A stretch of DNA of 37,139 bases from an uncultured Mailhella sp. (GTDB lineage: Bacteria; Desulfobacterota; Desulfovibrionia; Desulfovibrionales; Desulfovibrionaceae), in assembly GCF_944324615.1 (NCBI RefSeq), contig NZ_CALUWY010000025.1, positions 1 to 37,139 of the forward strand, read 5' to 3'. Position 1 is the stretch's first letter. Each line of letters begins with the position of its first letter. The notes below the pieces were generated by a model. It saw only the letters and a list, made by a program, of their open reading frames with translations. It was not told the origin of the DNA and did not search any database. Made by a program: the position numbers and the translations under genes. Positions 26,413 to 34,936 of this stretch are shown here, one piece after another.

Positions 26413-28083
26413 ATGATCCCTCTCAAAAAGCAGTATGAAGCCGACGTCGCCGTCATCGGCGGCGGCATAGCCGGACTTATGGCCGCCATCGCGGCGGCGG
26501 ACAAGGGCGCCCGGGTCGTTCTTCTGGACAAGGCCAACACGAAGCGCAGCGGCGCAGGCGCCACGGGCAACGACCATTTCCTGTGCTGGATTCCCGAAAA
26601 GCACGGCGACATCAGCGTGGTGTACAACGAGTTCATGGACAGCCAGAACGCCACGAGCAACGACACGCCCCTTGTCATGCGCTTTCTGGAGACCAGCCCG
26701 AAAATCGTGAACATGTGGAACGACTGGGGCATCAACATGAAGCCCACGGGCGACTTTCACTTTGAAGGGCACGCCTACCCGGGCCGCCCGCGCATCTTCC
26801 TGAAGTACGACGGCCACAATCAGAAGAAGGTGCTCACCGAACAGGCGAAGAAGCGCGGCGTGCAGATACTGAACCACGCGCCCGTGCTTGAGATGTTCCG
26901 CAACGAGGAAGGCGTGAGCGGCGTGCTCGCTCTGGACGTTTCCGGCGACGAACCTTCCTTCATCATGGTGCATGCAAAGGCCGTGGTGGCCGCCACGGGC
27001 TATGTGAGCCGTCTTTTCACCACCGATCCCACGCCGAGTCAGATGTTCAACACCAACATGTGTCCTTCCGGCACCGGCGATTCCATCGCCCAGGCCTGGC
27101 GCATAGGAACGTATCTGGTGAACATGGAAAAGACCTACCGTCACGCCGGGCCGCGCTTCCTCGCCCGCTGCGGCAAGGCCACCTGGATAGGCGTGTACCG
27201 CTACCCCGACGGAAGGCCCGTAGGCCCCTTCATCACAAAGCCCGATGTGGAAACCGGCGACATGACGAGCGACGTGTGGTCTTCGGCCTTCACCGATCTC
27301 AAGCTGAGCGGCCGGGGCCCCGCCTACATGGACTGCTCCGGAGCAAGCAGGGAAGACCTTGAGCACATGCGCTGGGCCATGAAGTGCGAAGGACTCACCG
27401 CCCTGCTGGACTACATGGACAAGGAAGGCATCGACCCGGGCAGGCATGCCGTGGAATTCGGCCAGTATGAAGCCAACCTGGTGACCAACGGCATAGAAAT
27501 CGACATCAACGGCGAAAGCAACGTGCGCGGACTCTTCGCCGCAGGCGACATGATGGGCAACATCAGCGGCGACATCGGCGCAGCGGCCGTGTACGGCTGG
27601 ATAGCCGGGCATCACGCCGCCGACTATCAGCACCTTGCCCTCGACGAAGGCATGCCCGCGCAGGCCGGGGAACGCATGGCCTTCTACAGCGCCATCTACG
27701 AACGCAAGACCGGCGCGTCCTGGCAGGAAGCCAACTTCGCCCTGCAGCAGATCATGACCGAATACGCCGACTGCGGCCCGCATCGCGTGCGCTCCGACAC
27801 CATGCTCAGTGCAGGCATCAAGTACCTGGGCGACCTTCGCAGAAAAATGGAAAAGGAACTGTACGCCTCCGACGCGCACGAACTCATGCGCGCCGCGGAA
27901 GTCATCAACCTGCTCGACCTCGGCCAGGCGCTCATGGTCTCCGCAAGGGAGCGCAAGGAAAGCCGGGGACGTCACATCCGTTCCGACTACACCTTCACCA
28001 ACCCCCTGCTGCGCGACAAGTTCCTGCGCGTCTGGCAGGAGAATGGCGAAGTGAAGATGGCCTGGCGCGACCGCCTCATCTGA
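26413..28083 (+). CDS. AprA/fumarate-reductase-like FAD flavoprotein (module 3)
   Basis: A 556-residue soluble FAD oxidoreductase. The FAD motif is GGGIAG at 16-21, followed by DKANTKRSGAGATGNDHF, again like the AprA ERSGAVAQG region. Later landmarks are SGRGPAYMD, the second FAD contact GLFAAGDMMG, and the C-terminal ARERKESRGRHIRSDY. HPTG is absent and the AprA-type arginine before GRGP is not seen. Compared with modules 1 and 2 it is another divergent paralogue, not a recent duplicate. GGAGG sits six bases before ATG 26413. It lies between the ferredoxin and a second SLC13-type permease, repeating the gene order of module 2. Substrate unknown. Confidence 0.88.
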   Translation: MIPLKKQYEADVAVIGGGIAGLMAAIAAADKGARVVLLDKANTKRSGAGATGNDHFLCWIPEKHGDISVVYNEFMDSQNATSNDTPLVMRFLETSPKIVNMWNDWGINMKPTGDFHFEGHAYPGRPRIFLKYDGHNQKKVLTEQAKKRGVQILNHAPVLEMFRNEEGVSGVLALDVSGDEPSFIMVHAKAVVAATGYVSRLFTTDPTPSQMFNTNMCPSGTGDSIAQAWRIGTYLVNMEKTYRHAGPRFLARCGKATWIGVYRYPDGRPVGPFITKPDVETGDMTSDVWSSAFTDLKLSGRGPAYMDCSGASREDLEHMRWAMKCEGLTALLDYMDKEGIDPGRHAVEFGQYEANLVTNGIEIDINGESNVRGLFAAGDMMGNISGDIGAAAVYGWIAGHHAADYQHLALDEGMPAQAGERMAFYSAIYERKTGASWQEANFALQQIMTEYADCGPHRVRSDTMLSAGIKYLGDLRRKMEKELYASDAHELMRAAEVINLLDLGQALMVSARERKESRGRHIRSDYTFTNPLLRDKFLRVWQENGEVKMAWRDRLI

Positions 28084-28224
28084 CGCTCTCCCGCTCCCCG
28101 GCTTCTGCCGCAGAAAGCCGGGGAGCCCTCTTCGCACAAGGAACGCTCTTTCCCGAACATCCGCCTCCGTCACCAGCCGCATCCCGCACCCATCCCCGAA
28201 CGTTCGCCGCACACTGGAGATACC

Positions 28225-29607
28225 ATGAAAACACTGTCCATGCTCCGCTGGCCGCTGACACTCATTCTGCCCCTGCTCATCTACTTCGCCGCTCCGGCGG
28301 ACATCTCTCCCAAGGCTCCCCTGTTCATGGCCATGACCGGCATGGCCATACTGGCCTGGGCCTTCAACGTCTTTCCGGCCATAGGCGTGGCCGCCCTGCT
28401 CACCTTCGGCTACCTGCTGGGAGGCGTGGCTCCGGCGGAAGTGGTCTTCGGCCCGTGGACCACGGTTCTGCCGTGGATATCCTTTGCCGCCGTCATCATC
28501 GGCGAAGCCATGGACCAGACGGGCCTTGCGAGGCGTCTGGCACTCGGCTGCCTCACCCTGGCGGGCGGCAGTTTCACGGGGCTTCTGTGGGGCTTCTTCC
28601 TCGGCGGGCTGGCTCTCGCCCTTGTTCTGCCCTCCATCCTCGCCCGCATGGTGGTGCTCTGCGCCATCGCCTCCGGCATCGTCGACACGCTCAGGCTCAA
28701 TCACAAGTCGCGCATGTCCTCGGCCATCATCCTCATGGCCTTCATGGCCGCCGCCGCGCCGCAGTTCCTGTTCCTGCATACGTCCGAAAGCTTCATCTGG
28801 GCCTTCACCATGCTCTTCAAGGACGGCACCACCGTGGACTTCTGGCAGTACGCCTGGCACGGCTCCCTGTTCTCCGTGGTCTACACACTGGCCTCCATGG
28901 CCGTCATCTGGTTCGTCAAGGGCAAGGAAAACCTCACCTCCATGGGCGACGCGCAGGCCTTCATCGCCTCCAGCCGCAGGGAACTCGGCCCCGTAAGCGC
29001 CAGAGAAAAGAAGCTCATGGTCATCGTTCTCGGCATGGTGCTCGCCTTCATGGTGCAGCCCTGGACAGGGGTCGATCCCGTGTACGTCTTCGCCGTGCTG
29101 GCCCTGCTCTGCTACATGCCCGGTATAAGCATCCTTTCCGAGGACAGCATAGGCAAGGTGGAAATCATGTTCCTCATCTTCATCACCGGCTGCATGTCCA
29201 TCGGCTTCGTGGGCGGAACCGTGGGCTTCAATGCCTGGGCCGTGCAGCAGGTGCTGCCCTTCCTCCAGGGCTGGGGAGAAAACATGTCGGTCATCATCGC
29301 CTATGTTTCCGGCGTGGTGGTCAACTTTCTGCTGACGCCCCTTGCCGCCACGGCGGCCTTCACGCCCGCCATCGGTGACCTCGGACAGGCGCTGAACATG
29401 AACCCCCTGCCGCTGTTCTACGCCTTCCAGTACGGCTTGGATCAGTACATCCTTCCTTATGAGGCCGTGTACTTTCTGTACATCTTCATCACCGGCCGCG
29501 TGACGCTCGCCCACGTCATTCCCGCGCTCGCTCTGCGCGCCCTGATCTGCGGCGTGCTGCTCGCCTGCGTGGCCATCTCGTGGTGGCACTTTGTGGGCAT
29601 CATGTAG
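28225..29607 (+). CDS. SLC13/DASS-type anion permease (module 3)
   Basis: A 460-residue inner-membrane permease with about 11-12 hydrophobic segments. It belongs to the same broad superfamily as the module 2 permease but differs from it clearly. Conserved-looking regions include FAAVIIGEAMDQTGLARRLAL, IILMAFMAAAAPQ and VVNFLLTPLAATAAFTP, the last resembling the second substrate-binding hairpin of DASS carriers. GGAG lies before ATG 28225. The 141-base gap after the flavoprotein gene contains a perfect 12-bp hairpin (GCTCCCCGGCTT, 28093-28126) without a T-run, which may adjust relative expression. Substrate inferred to be a small organic anion. Confidence 0.85.
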   Translation: MKTLSMLRWPLTLILPLLIYFAAPADISPKAPLFMAMTGMAILAWAFNVFPAIGVAALLTFGYLLGGVAPAEVVFGPWTTVLPWISFAAVIIGEAMDQTGLARRLALGCLTLAGGSFTGLLWGFFLGGLALALVLPSILARMVVLCAIASGIVDTLRLNHKSRMSSAIILMAFMAAAAPQFLFLHTSESFIWAFTMLFKDGTTVDFWQYAWHGSLFSVVYTLASMAVIWFVKGKENLTSMGDAQAFIASSRRELGPVSAREKKLMVIVLGMVLAFMVQPWTGVDPVYVFAVLALLCYMPGISILSEDSIGKVEIMFLIFITGCMSIGFVGGTVGFNAWAVQQVLPFLQGWGENMSVIIAYVSGVVVNFLLTPLAATAAFTPAIGDLGQALNMNPLPLFYAFQYGLDQYILPYEAVYFLYIFITGRVTLAHVIPALALRALICGVLLACVAISWWHFVGIM

Positions 29608-29630
29608 GATGTCTGAGAACGCTCCGCCAG

Positions 29631-29667
29631 AGGGCCCGTATCCGGGGGATGCGGGCCCTTTCTTTTT
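29631..29667 (+). terminator. Rho-independent terminator of module 3
   Basis: The stem AGGGCCCGTATCC / GGATGCGGGCCCT (one mismatch) is followed by TTCTTTTT. It begins 23 bases after the permease stop codon and separates module 3 from serS. Confidence 0.85.
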
Positions 29668-29785
29668 CCCGCAGGCGTTCAACATTGACGCTGCGACGCT
29701 GTCGGGCTAGAATATCTGTTCCTTTCAAATACCCGGGCGTCATGCCTGCATCATATTGCCCACACGCAGATCCAAGGAAGTACCC

Positions 29786-31066
29786 ATGCTCGATCTCAAA
29801 CTGCTTCAGAAACAGCCCGAAGTGGTGGCCAAGGCTCTGGCCGACCGCCATTCCAGCATTTCCGTCGATGAATTCCTGGAACTCGACGCCCGCCGCCGCG
29901 CCGCCCTTACCGAAGTGGAAACGCTCAAAAGCAAGCGCAATTCCGAATCGGCCGAAGTGGCCCGCAGAAAGCGCGCCGGGGAAGACGCCTCCGAGCTCGT
30001 GGCCGAACTCGGCAAGCTTTCCGACCGCATCAAGGAACTGGACGCCGAAGCCTCCGACATCAAGGAAAAAGTCTATCAGTGGATGCTCAGCGTGCCCAAC
30101 ATCCCCGACGCCTCCGTGCCCGTGGGCCTGGATGAGAACGACAACCCCGAACTGCACCGCTGGGGCACCCCGCGCGAATTCACCTTCCCGCCCAGGCAGC
30201 ATTTTGAAGTGGGCGCGGCCAGAACCGGCCTTGATTTTGAACGCGGCGCCAAGCTCGCCGGTTCCCGCTTCTGCGTTTCCCACGGCGTGTTCGCCCGCCT
30301 GGAACGCGCGCTCATGAACTTCTACCTCGATACGCAGACCACGGAATTCGGCGCCACCGAAATTCTGCCCCCCTTCATGGTCAATGCCGCCACCATGCTG
30401 GGCACGGGCCAGCTGCCCAAGTTCGAGGAAGACCTGTTCAAGATGCCCGCGTGGGACTACTACCTCATCCCCACCGCCGAAGTGCCCGTCACCAACCTGC
30501 ACGCCGGGGAAATTCTTGAAGAAGATCAGCTTCCCCTGCGCTATACCGCAGGCACGCCCTGCTTCCGCTCCGAAGCCGGTTCCGCCGGCAAGGACGTGCG
30601 CGGCCTCATCCGCCAGCATCAGTTCATCAAGGTGGAAATGGTGCGCTTCGCCCACCCCGACAAGTCGTGGGAAGAACTGGAAAACATGCGCCGCTGCGCT
30701 GAAATCCTGCTGGAAAAGCTGGAACTGCCCTACCGCACCATCACCCTGTGCACCGGCGACATGGGCTTCGGTTCCGCCAAGACCTATGACGTGGAAGTGT
30801 GGCTGCCCGGTCAGAACACCTACCGCGAAATTTCCTCCTGCTCCAACTGCGTGGACTTCCAGGCCCGCCGTGCCAACATCCGCTTCCGTCCCAAGAAGGG
30901 CGGCAAGCCCGAGTTCGTGCACACCCTCAACGGTTCCGGCCTGCCCACCGGCCGCTCTCTGGTGGCCGTGATCGAAAACTATCAGCAGGAAGACGGCTCC
31001 ATCGTCATCCCCAAGGTGCTGCGTCCCTACATGGGCGGCCTTGAAGTGATCACCCCCGACATGTAG
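29786..31066 (+). CDS. serS: Seryl-tRNA synthetase
   Basis: Class II aminoacyl-tRNA synthetase of 426 residues that charges tRNA-Ser (and tRNA-Sec where present). The N-terminal long coiled-coil arm (about residues 30-105) recognises the tRNA variable arm. The catalytic core shows TAEVPVTN, motif 2 as [22 protein letters not shown]...E, and motif 3 as [22 protein letters not shown] 29786 has AAGGAAG upstream; an in-frame TTG at 29756 is less likely. It stands alone between terminators, so it is a housekeeping boundary of the accessory block. Confidence 0.98.
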   Translation: MLDLKLLQKQPEVVAKALADRHSSISVDEFLELDARRRAALTEVETLKSKRNSESAEVARRKRAGEDASELVAELGKLSDRIKELDAEASDIKEKVYQWMLSVPNIPDASVPVGLDENDNPELHRWGTPREFTFPPRQHFEVGAARTGLDFERGAKLAGSRFCVSHGVFARLERALMNFYLDTQTTEFGATEILPPFMVNAATMLGTGQLPKFEEDLFKMPAWDYYLIPTAEVPVTNLHAGEILEEDQLPLRYTAGTPCFRSEAGSAGKDVRGLIRQHQFIKVEMVRFAHPDKSWEELENMRRCAEILLEKLELPYRTITLCTGDMGFGSAKTYDVEVWLPGQNTYREISSCSNCVDFQARRANIRFRPKKGGKPEFVHTLNGSGLPTGRSLVAVIENYQQEDGSIVIPKVLRPYMGGLEVITPDM

Positions 31067-31091
31067 TCCCCTTTCCTCTTCCGCCTTTTCC

Positions 31092-31121
31092 GGGAGACGG
31101 CTCTGCCGTCTCCCTTTTTTT
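31092..31121 (+). terminator. Rho-independent terminator of serS
   Basis: A perfect 10-bp stem GGGAGACGGC / GCCGTCTCCC with a three-base loop is followed by seven T. Confidence 0.95.
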
Positions 31122-31542
31122 ATCCGCCTTCCGCGGCCGCTCCCCAAAGCGCGGGGAACATGTTCCGCAGACAGCCGATTCCGGCCCCCGCATGAGGAAC
31201 ACTCCGTCCTGCCGGATCCGCTCACGCAGGCAGGCCGCCTCCCCGCAGGCGAAGAACACGCCCTGAGGCCATCGGAAAAAAAACGGGAGACAGCCTCCCC
31301 GCGCACGGCAGAGCAGCCTGCCTGTGATCGGCCGACGGCTTCCGCCGCTCTCTGCAAAGGCATGCCCGCTTCCTTTCTCCAGAACCCTCGTGCGCATAGT
31401 TTCAAAACCATCGGAAACTTGTTGCCTTTCTTAGAACAACAGAAAAAAATTTTGAGCTTTACCTTACGCGGGCTTCTGCTTTTTTCTGAACAGAGAAGCC
31501 GTTTCCGGCTTCCTTTCTCTGCATACAGACAGGAGCCTTTTC
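31122..31542. other. Intergenic region between serS and the carboxylesterase
   Basis: About 420 bases with no supported gene. It contains a 12-bp perfect palindrome GGAACATGTTCC (31155-31166) and, shortly before the esterase, an AT-rich stretch (31380-31470) that probably holds its promoter. A small hairpin GAAGCCG/CGGCTTC (about 31496-31513) precedes the esterase ribosome site. No clear regulator box was recognised. Confidence 0.55.
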
Positions 31543-33084
31543 ATGAACAGACGCCAGTTCCTCTATGCCGGCGCCGCTGCGGCGCTTATGACGGCCCTGC
31601 CCTTCCGTGCCCGTGCGACGGAAGGGCCCATTGTCCATACTTCCAAGGGAGACCTGCGCGGTCTCGTCATCGACGGAGTGCATGTCTTCCGGGGCGTGCC
31701 CTGCGGCATGCCTCCCTATGAAGGCAAATACCGCCTTGCCCTGCCGGAACCCGTCGCCCCCTGGAAGGGCGTTGTGGAAGCCGGTGCCTTCGGCGACATT
31801 CCCCTTCAGCTCGGCAGAGGCGCGACGCCGAAGCCCGTCGGCGGGGGCGACTGCCTGCGCCTGAACATCTGGACGCCCGCGCCCGGCAAAAGCAACTGCC
31901 CCGTCATGGTCTACATCCCCGGCGGGGGCAGCACCACCTGCGACAACAACGACGTGCGTTTCGACGGCACGGCCTTTGCCCGCGACGGTGTGGTGCTCGT
32001 CACCATCAACTACCGCGTGAATGTGGACGGCTTTTTAAAGATTCAGGGCGTTCCGGCCAACCTCGCCCTGCGCGACATGATGTTCGCCCTGCGCTGGGTG
32101 CAGGACAACATCGCCGCCTTCGGCGGCAACCCCGGCAACGTCACGGTGTTCGGCCAGTCCGCAGGGGCCACGCACATCACCTCCCTGCTTTCCTCCCCCA
32201 TGGCCCGGGGACTTTTCCGGCGCGCCATTCTCCAGAGCCCGGCGGCTCTGGCCCAGTACGACGCCGATCTTGCCTCCAGAGTCGCGGAAAGCCTGCTCGC
32301 CTTCTACGGCGTGGAAAACAGCCGCGAGGCCGTGGCCGCCCTTTCCCCGGAAAAACTGCTCTCCTTCCCCGCCTTTCTCGCCGCGCAGAACAAAAAGCCG
32401 GAATGGTGCCGCATGCTGGGCGGCAACATCGCCCTGTTCAAGCCCTATTATGACGGGGAAGTTCTGGAAAAGCGCCCGGTGGACGCCATTGCCGAAGGCG
32501 CCTCGCGCGATGTGGACATCATGGTGGGTTCCGCCGAGGAGGAATGGCGCTGGTATACGGTGCCGAGCGGAGCCATCGACAAGATAGGCGAAGGCGCGGT
32601 CAGGGGCTTTGTGGATTCCACGGGCTTTCCCGCCGACATCGTGGAACGCTACCGCAAGGCCGGACGCGGAAAAACGCCCGGCGAGCTGTTCACCGCGCTT
32701 CAGTCCGACTTCATTTTCCGCATGCCCGCCAACAAGGTGCTGGAAAGCCAGAAAAAGGCCGGAGGCAAGGCCTTCGCCTACTCCTTCGCCTGGAAGAGCG
32801 ACGCGGCAGACGGCCGCCTGGGCGCGGCCCACAGCGTGGATCTGCCCTTTGTCTTCAAGACCCTGCACAAGGACTCCGCCCGTGTGAAAAACACCGTGGG
32901 CGCCAATCCCCCGGATACTCTGGCGGAAGCCATGCACGGCGCCTGGGTGCGCTTTGCCAGGGAAGGCAACCCCGGCTGGACGCCCTTTGATACCGAAAAG
33001 CGCATGACCATGCGCTTCAACACCGAAAGCGCGGAAGTCTCCGATCCGTGGAAGACGGAACGCGAAACCATGATCCTGAAGTAA
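31543..33084 (+). CDS. Tat-exported type B carboxylesterase
   Basis: A 513-residue alpha/beta-hydrolase of the carboxylesterase/cholinesterase (type B) family. The N-terminus NRRQFLYAG followed by a hydrophobic stretch and ARA is a twin-arginine signal, so the folded enzyme is likely exported to the periplasm. The nucleophile is S206 in FGQSAGA, the oxyanion region is IPGGGS, and the catalytic histidine is H430 in GAAHSVDLPFVF; a glutamate in between completes the triad. AGGAG lies eight bases before ATG 31543. It hydrolyses an ester that cannot be named from sequence. Its location a few kilobases from two anion permeases and three flavoproteins suggests it might release an organic acid they use, but it has its own promoter region and serS lies between. 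Confidence 0.9.
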   Translation: MNRRQFLYAGAAAALMTALPFRARATEGPIVHTSKGDLRGLVIDGVHVFRGVPCGMPPYEGKYRLALPEPVAPWKGVVEAGAFGDIPLQLGRGATPKPVGGGDCLRLNIWTPAPGKSNCPVMVYIPGGGSTTCDNNDVRFDGTAFARDGVVLVTINYRVNVDGFLKIQGVPANLALRDMMFALRWVQDNIAAFGGNPGNVTVFGQSAGATHITSLLSSPMARGLFRRAILQSPAALAQYDADLASRVAESLLAFYGVENSREAVAALSPEKLLSFPAFLAAQNKKPEWCRMLGGNIALFKPYYDGEVLEKRPVDAIAEGASRDVDIMVGSAEEEWRWYTVPSGAIDKIGEGAVRGFVDSTGFPADIVERYRKAGRGKTPGELFTALQSDFIFRMPANKVLESQKKAGGKAFAYSFAWKSDAADGRLGAAHSVDLPFVFKTLHKDSARVKNTVGANPPDTLAEAMHGAWVRFAREGNPGWTPFDTEKRMTMRFNTESAEVSDPWKTERETMILK

Positions 33085-33119
33085 ACTCTGCCGGAAAGGA
33101 CAGCCCTTTCCGGACAGAC

Positions 33120-33153
33120 AAAGGCTCCCCGCCGGAAGGCAGGGAGCCTTTTT
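33120..33153 (+). terminator. Rho-independent terminator of the carboxylesterase
   Basis: The stem AAAGGCTCCC / GGGAGCCTTT is followed by further T residues. Another hairpin (CCGGAAAGG / CCTTTCCGG, about 33091-33113) lies between the stop codon and this terminator. Confidence 0.9.
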
Positions 33154-33186
33154 GTTCATGTCAGCCCCTTCCGCAGGGGATGCCTT

Positions 33187-33903
33187 CTACAGGAAGAACC
33201 TTCCGTTTCCCATGCCGCGCAGCGGAGAAAAAAGGCCCGGAGTCCTGCCGCTCTTCCCGCCCTTTCCGCCGCGGCGCTCATAGTCTTCCCGTATTCTGCG
33301 CTTCCAGTCTCCCTCTATGACGCCGTTCCGGGCAAAACAGGCACAGGCATGGGAGAGGGACTCGTACATGGTGCGCAACCCCTCGCCGTCGCAGATGAAA
33401 TCCACGGCGTTTCTCTCGGAAAGGCCGAAATCCCGCGCCGCCTCCACGGCGTCGATGTTCGCGCCGAGGAAGAGAAATTCCCAGCCCTTTTCCTTCCTCT
33501 CCTCAATGAGCCTGCGCACATCCTTCAGGGTGAAACGGGTGCTGGCGTTCTCCAGCCCGTCCGTGGTGATGACGAAGAGCGTATGATCCGGCACGTCTTC
33601 CGGACGGATGTAGCGGTGTATGTTGCGTATATGCCGTATGGCCCCGCCCACGGCGTCGTACAGCGCCGTACAGCCGGAAACGTCATACTCCTTCTCCGTA
33701 AGCGCAGGAACCTCGCGGATGTCCCTGCGGTCGTGCAGCACGAAGCTTTCCTGGTTGAAAAGGATGGTGGAAAGAAGCACCGTTCCCCCGCTCTTCCTCT
33801 GCTTTTCCAGCATGGCGTTGAAACCGCCGATGGTGTCGGATTCCAGTCCCTGCATGGAGCCGCTGCGGTCGAGAATGAACACAAGTTCCGTAATGCCGTT
33901 CAT
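33187..33903 (-). CDS. von Willebrand factor type A domain protein
   Basis: A 238-residue cytoplasmic vWA protein. The metal-ion-dependent adhesion site is complete: DRSGSM (D12, S14, S16), the threonine in SGCTALYD and the aspartate in ITTDGLEN. The last 35 residues are basic and glycine-rich (RRGGKGGKSGR). GAGGAGG lies just before ATG 33903. It follows the helix-turn-helix-like gene on the same strand, 91 bases downstream, with a GTCGCCGC/GCGGCGAC hairpin between them. Proteins like this usually act as metal-dependent protein-binding partners; the partner here is not known, but the neighbour is the obvious candidate. Confidence 0.88.
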   Translation of the reverse strand: MNGITELVFILDRSGSMQGLESDTIGGFNAMLEKQRKSGGTVLLSTILFNQESFVLHDRRDIREVPALTEKEYDVSGCTALYDAVGGAIRHIRNIHRYIRPEDVPDHTLFVITTDGLENASTRFTLKDVRRLIEERKEKGWEFLFLGANIDAVEAARDFGLSERNAVDFICDGEGLRTMYESLSHACACFARNGVIEGDWKRRIREDYERRGGKGGKSGRTPGLFSPLRGMGNGRFFL

Positions 33904-33994
33904 AGTTCCTCCTCAAGGTTGTCGGCTTGTTAACCGCCTTATAGGGGAACATTCCCGGCATCAGGTCGCCGCTGCGGCGACAATATGCGGCCCT

Positions 33995-34540
33995 TCAGGC
34001 TCCGAGAAGAGGAAGGTCGAGCTCCAGAAGATATTCGTTGATGAGCATGACGTCGTATATCTTCGCCCGGATGCAGTATTCGATGACAAGGTCGAAGGCG
34101 TCACTCTTCGACAGGGCATAGCCCGCCCTGGCCAGAAATTCCCGCGCTTCCTCCTCGTTCAGCTCAAGGGCAAGGGCAAAGGCGAAGGCCGTTTTCCTGC
34201 TGGGGCGGTAATGCACGTCCTTCTGAATTTTGGAAAAGAGCTTTCTGTCGATACCCGCGCGGCGGTAGCATTCGGCATGACTCATGCCTTTTTCCCGGAT
34301 CAGCCGGACAAGAGCCTCCGTAAAGCTTTCATCACGGGAGCGCACGGCCTTCTTCAGCGCGTCAAGTACCCTGCCCTTCGGGGATACCGCCTTCTGGAAA
34401 CAGGTATGGACGCGCTCGAAGCGGAACTCCGGTTCCAGGTGCAGACGAGTATCCGTGCCCGGAAGTTCCGCGCGCTGAAAATCCTCTCCCCGGGAAGAGA
34501 TGTAACGAAGAAGACATGCCTTAAAAGCAGGATCGATCAC
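33995..34540 (-). CDS. Putative helix-turn-helix protein paired with the vWA gene
   Basis: About 181 residues. I do not recognise a named family with certainty. The middle part (RRAGIDRKLFSKIQKDVHYRPSRKTAFAFALALELNEEEAREFLARAGYAL) has the spacing and composition of an XRE-like helix-turn-helix, and the C-terminal helices (FDLVIEYCIRAKIYDVMLINEYLLEL) look conserved. The start is uncertain: GTG 34540 has GGGGA six to seven bases upstream, but the frame is open to 34645 with ATG at 34597 and 34645. It lies upstream of the vWA gene on the same strand, so the two are probably co-expressed. Confidence 0.7.
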   Translation of the reverse strand: MIDPAFKACLLRYISSRGEDFQRAELPGTDTRLHLEPEFRFERVHTCFQKAVSPKGRVLDALKKAVRSRDESFTEALVRLIREKGMSHAECYRRAGIDRKLFSKIQKDVHYRPSRKTAFAFALALELNEEEAREFLARAGYALSKSDAFDLVIEYCIRAKIYDVMLINEYLLELDLPLLGA

Positions 34541-34677
34541 GGCCGTTCCCCGCAAGGACAGAAGGTCACAGAAAAAAACGTGCAGCCCACACGGCATGAG
34601 GCCGCCGGCCCGGCCGGCAGGAACACTCGGAAAACCTCCGGGCATGGAAAAACATCTCTGCCGGAACTTTACGGATA

Positions 34678-34710
34678 AAGAAAAAGGGCCTGCGGTATAT
34701 CCGCAGACCC
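34678..34710 (-). terminator. Terminator of the interrupted tRNA-Ala gene
   Basis: On the minus strand, GGG-T-CTGCGG / CCGCAG-G-CCC is followed by TTTTTCTTT. It lies eight bases beyond the CCA end of the tRNA fragment, so it is the original tRNA-Ala(GGC) transcription terminator. Confidence 0.85.
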
Positions 34711-34718
34711 TGAAATTC

Positions 34719-34765
34719 TGGTGGAGATGAAGAGAATTGAACTCTTGGCCTCTTGAATGCCATTC
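34719..34765 (-). pseudogene. 3' remnant of tRNA-Ala(GGC), predicted integration (att) site
   Basis: On the minus strand the 47 bases run from the anticodon arm to the encoded CCA. They include the GGC anticodon within ATGGCAT, the 3' anticodon stem TCAAG, variable loop AGGCC, T-arm AAGAG-TTCAATT-CTCTT, the acceptor 3' strand CATCTCC, discriminator A and CCA. The 5' half of the tRNA is missing: beyond 34765 the sequence changes to unrelated AT-rich DNA. This is what a tyrosine integrase leaves at one end of an integrated element; the intact tRNA copy should lie at the other end, to the right of this window. Confidence 0.85.
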
Positions 34766-34867
34766 CCTCTTTTCGTCTCTTTTTCCATACCGCCTTGTTT
34801 TGTTTTATATATAATTTCAACATATTACACAATAAAATTTTTCATAACAAATTTACCTTGGATTTGA

Positions 34868-34889
34868 AAAACTGGCACAAAACTGGCAC
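34868..34889 (+). repeat. Tandem 11-bp repeat, candidate integrase arm-type sites
   Basis: AAAACTGGCAC occurs twice in direct tandem (34868-34878 and 34879-34889) between the tRNA remnant and the integrase gene. Short direct repeats in this position are typical arm-type binding sites for tyrosine integrases. No footprint evidence is available. Confidence 0.55.
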
Positions 34890-34936
34890 AACTCTTCTAT
34901 CTTGGGAACTTGATTAGGGCAAGAGGTTTTAGAAGC

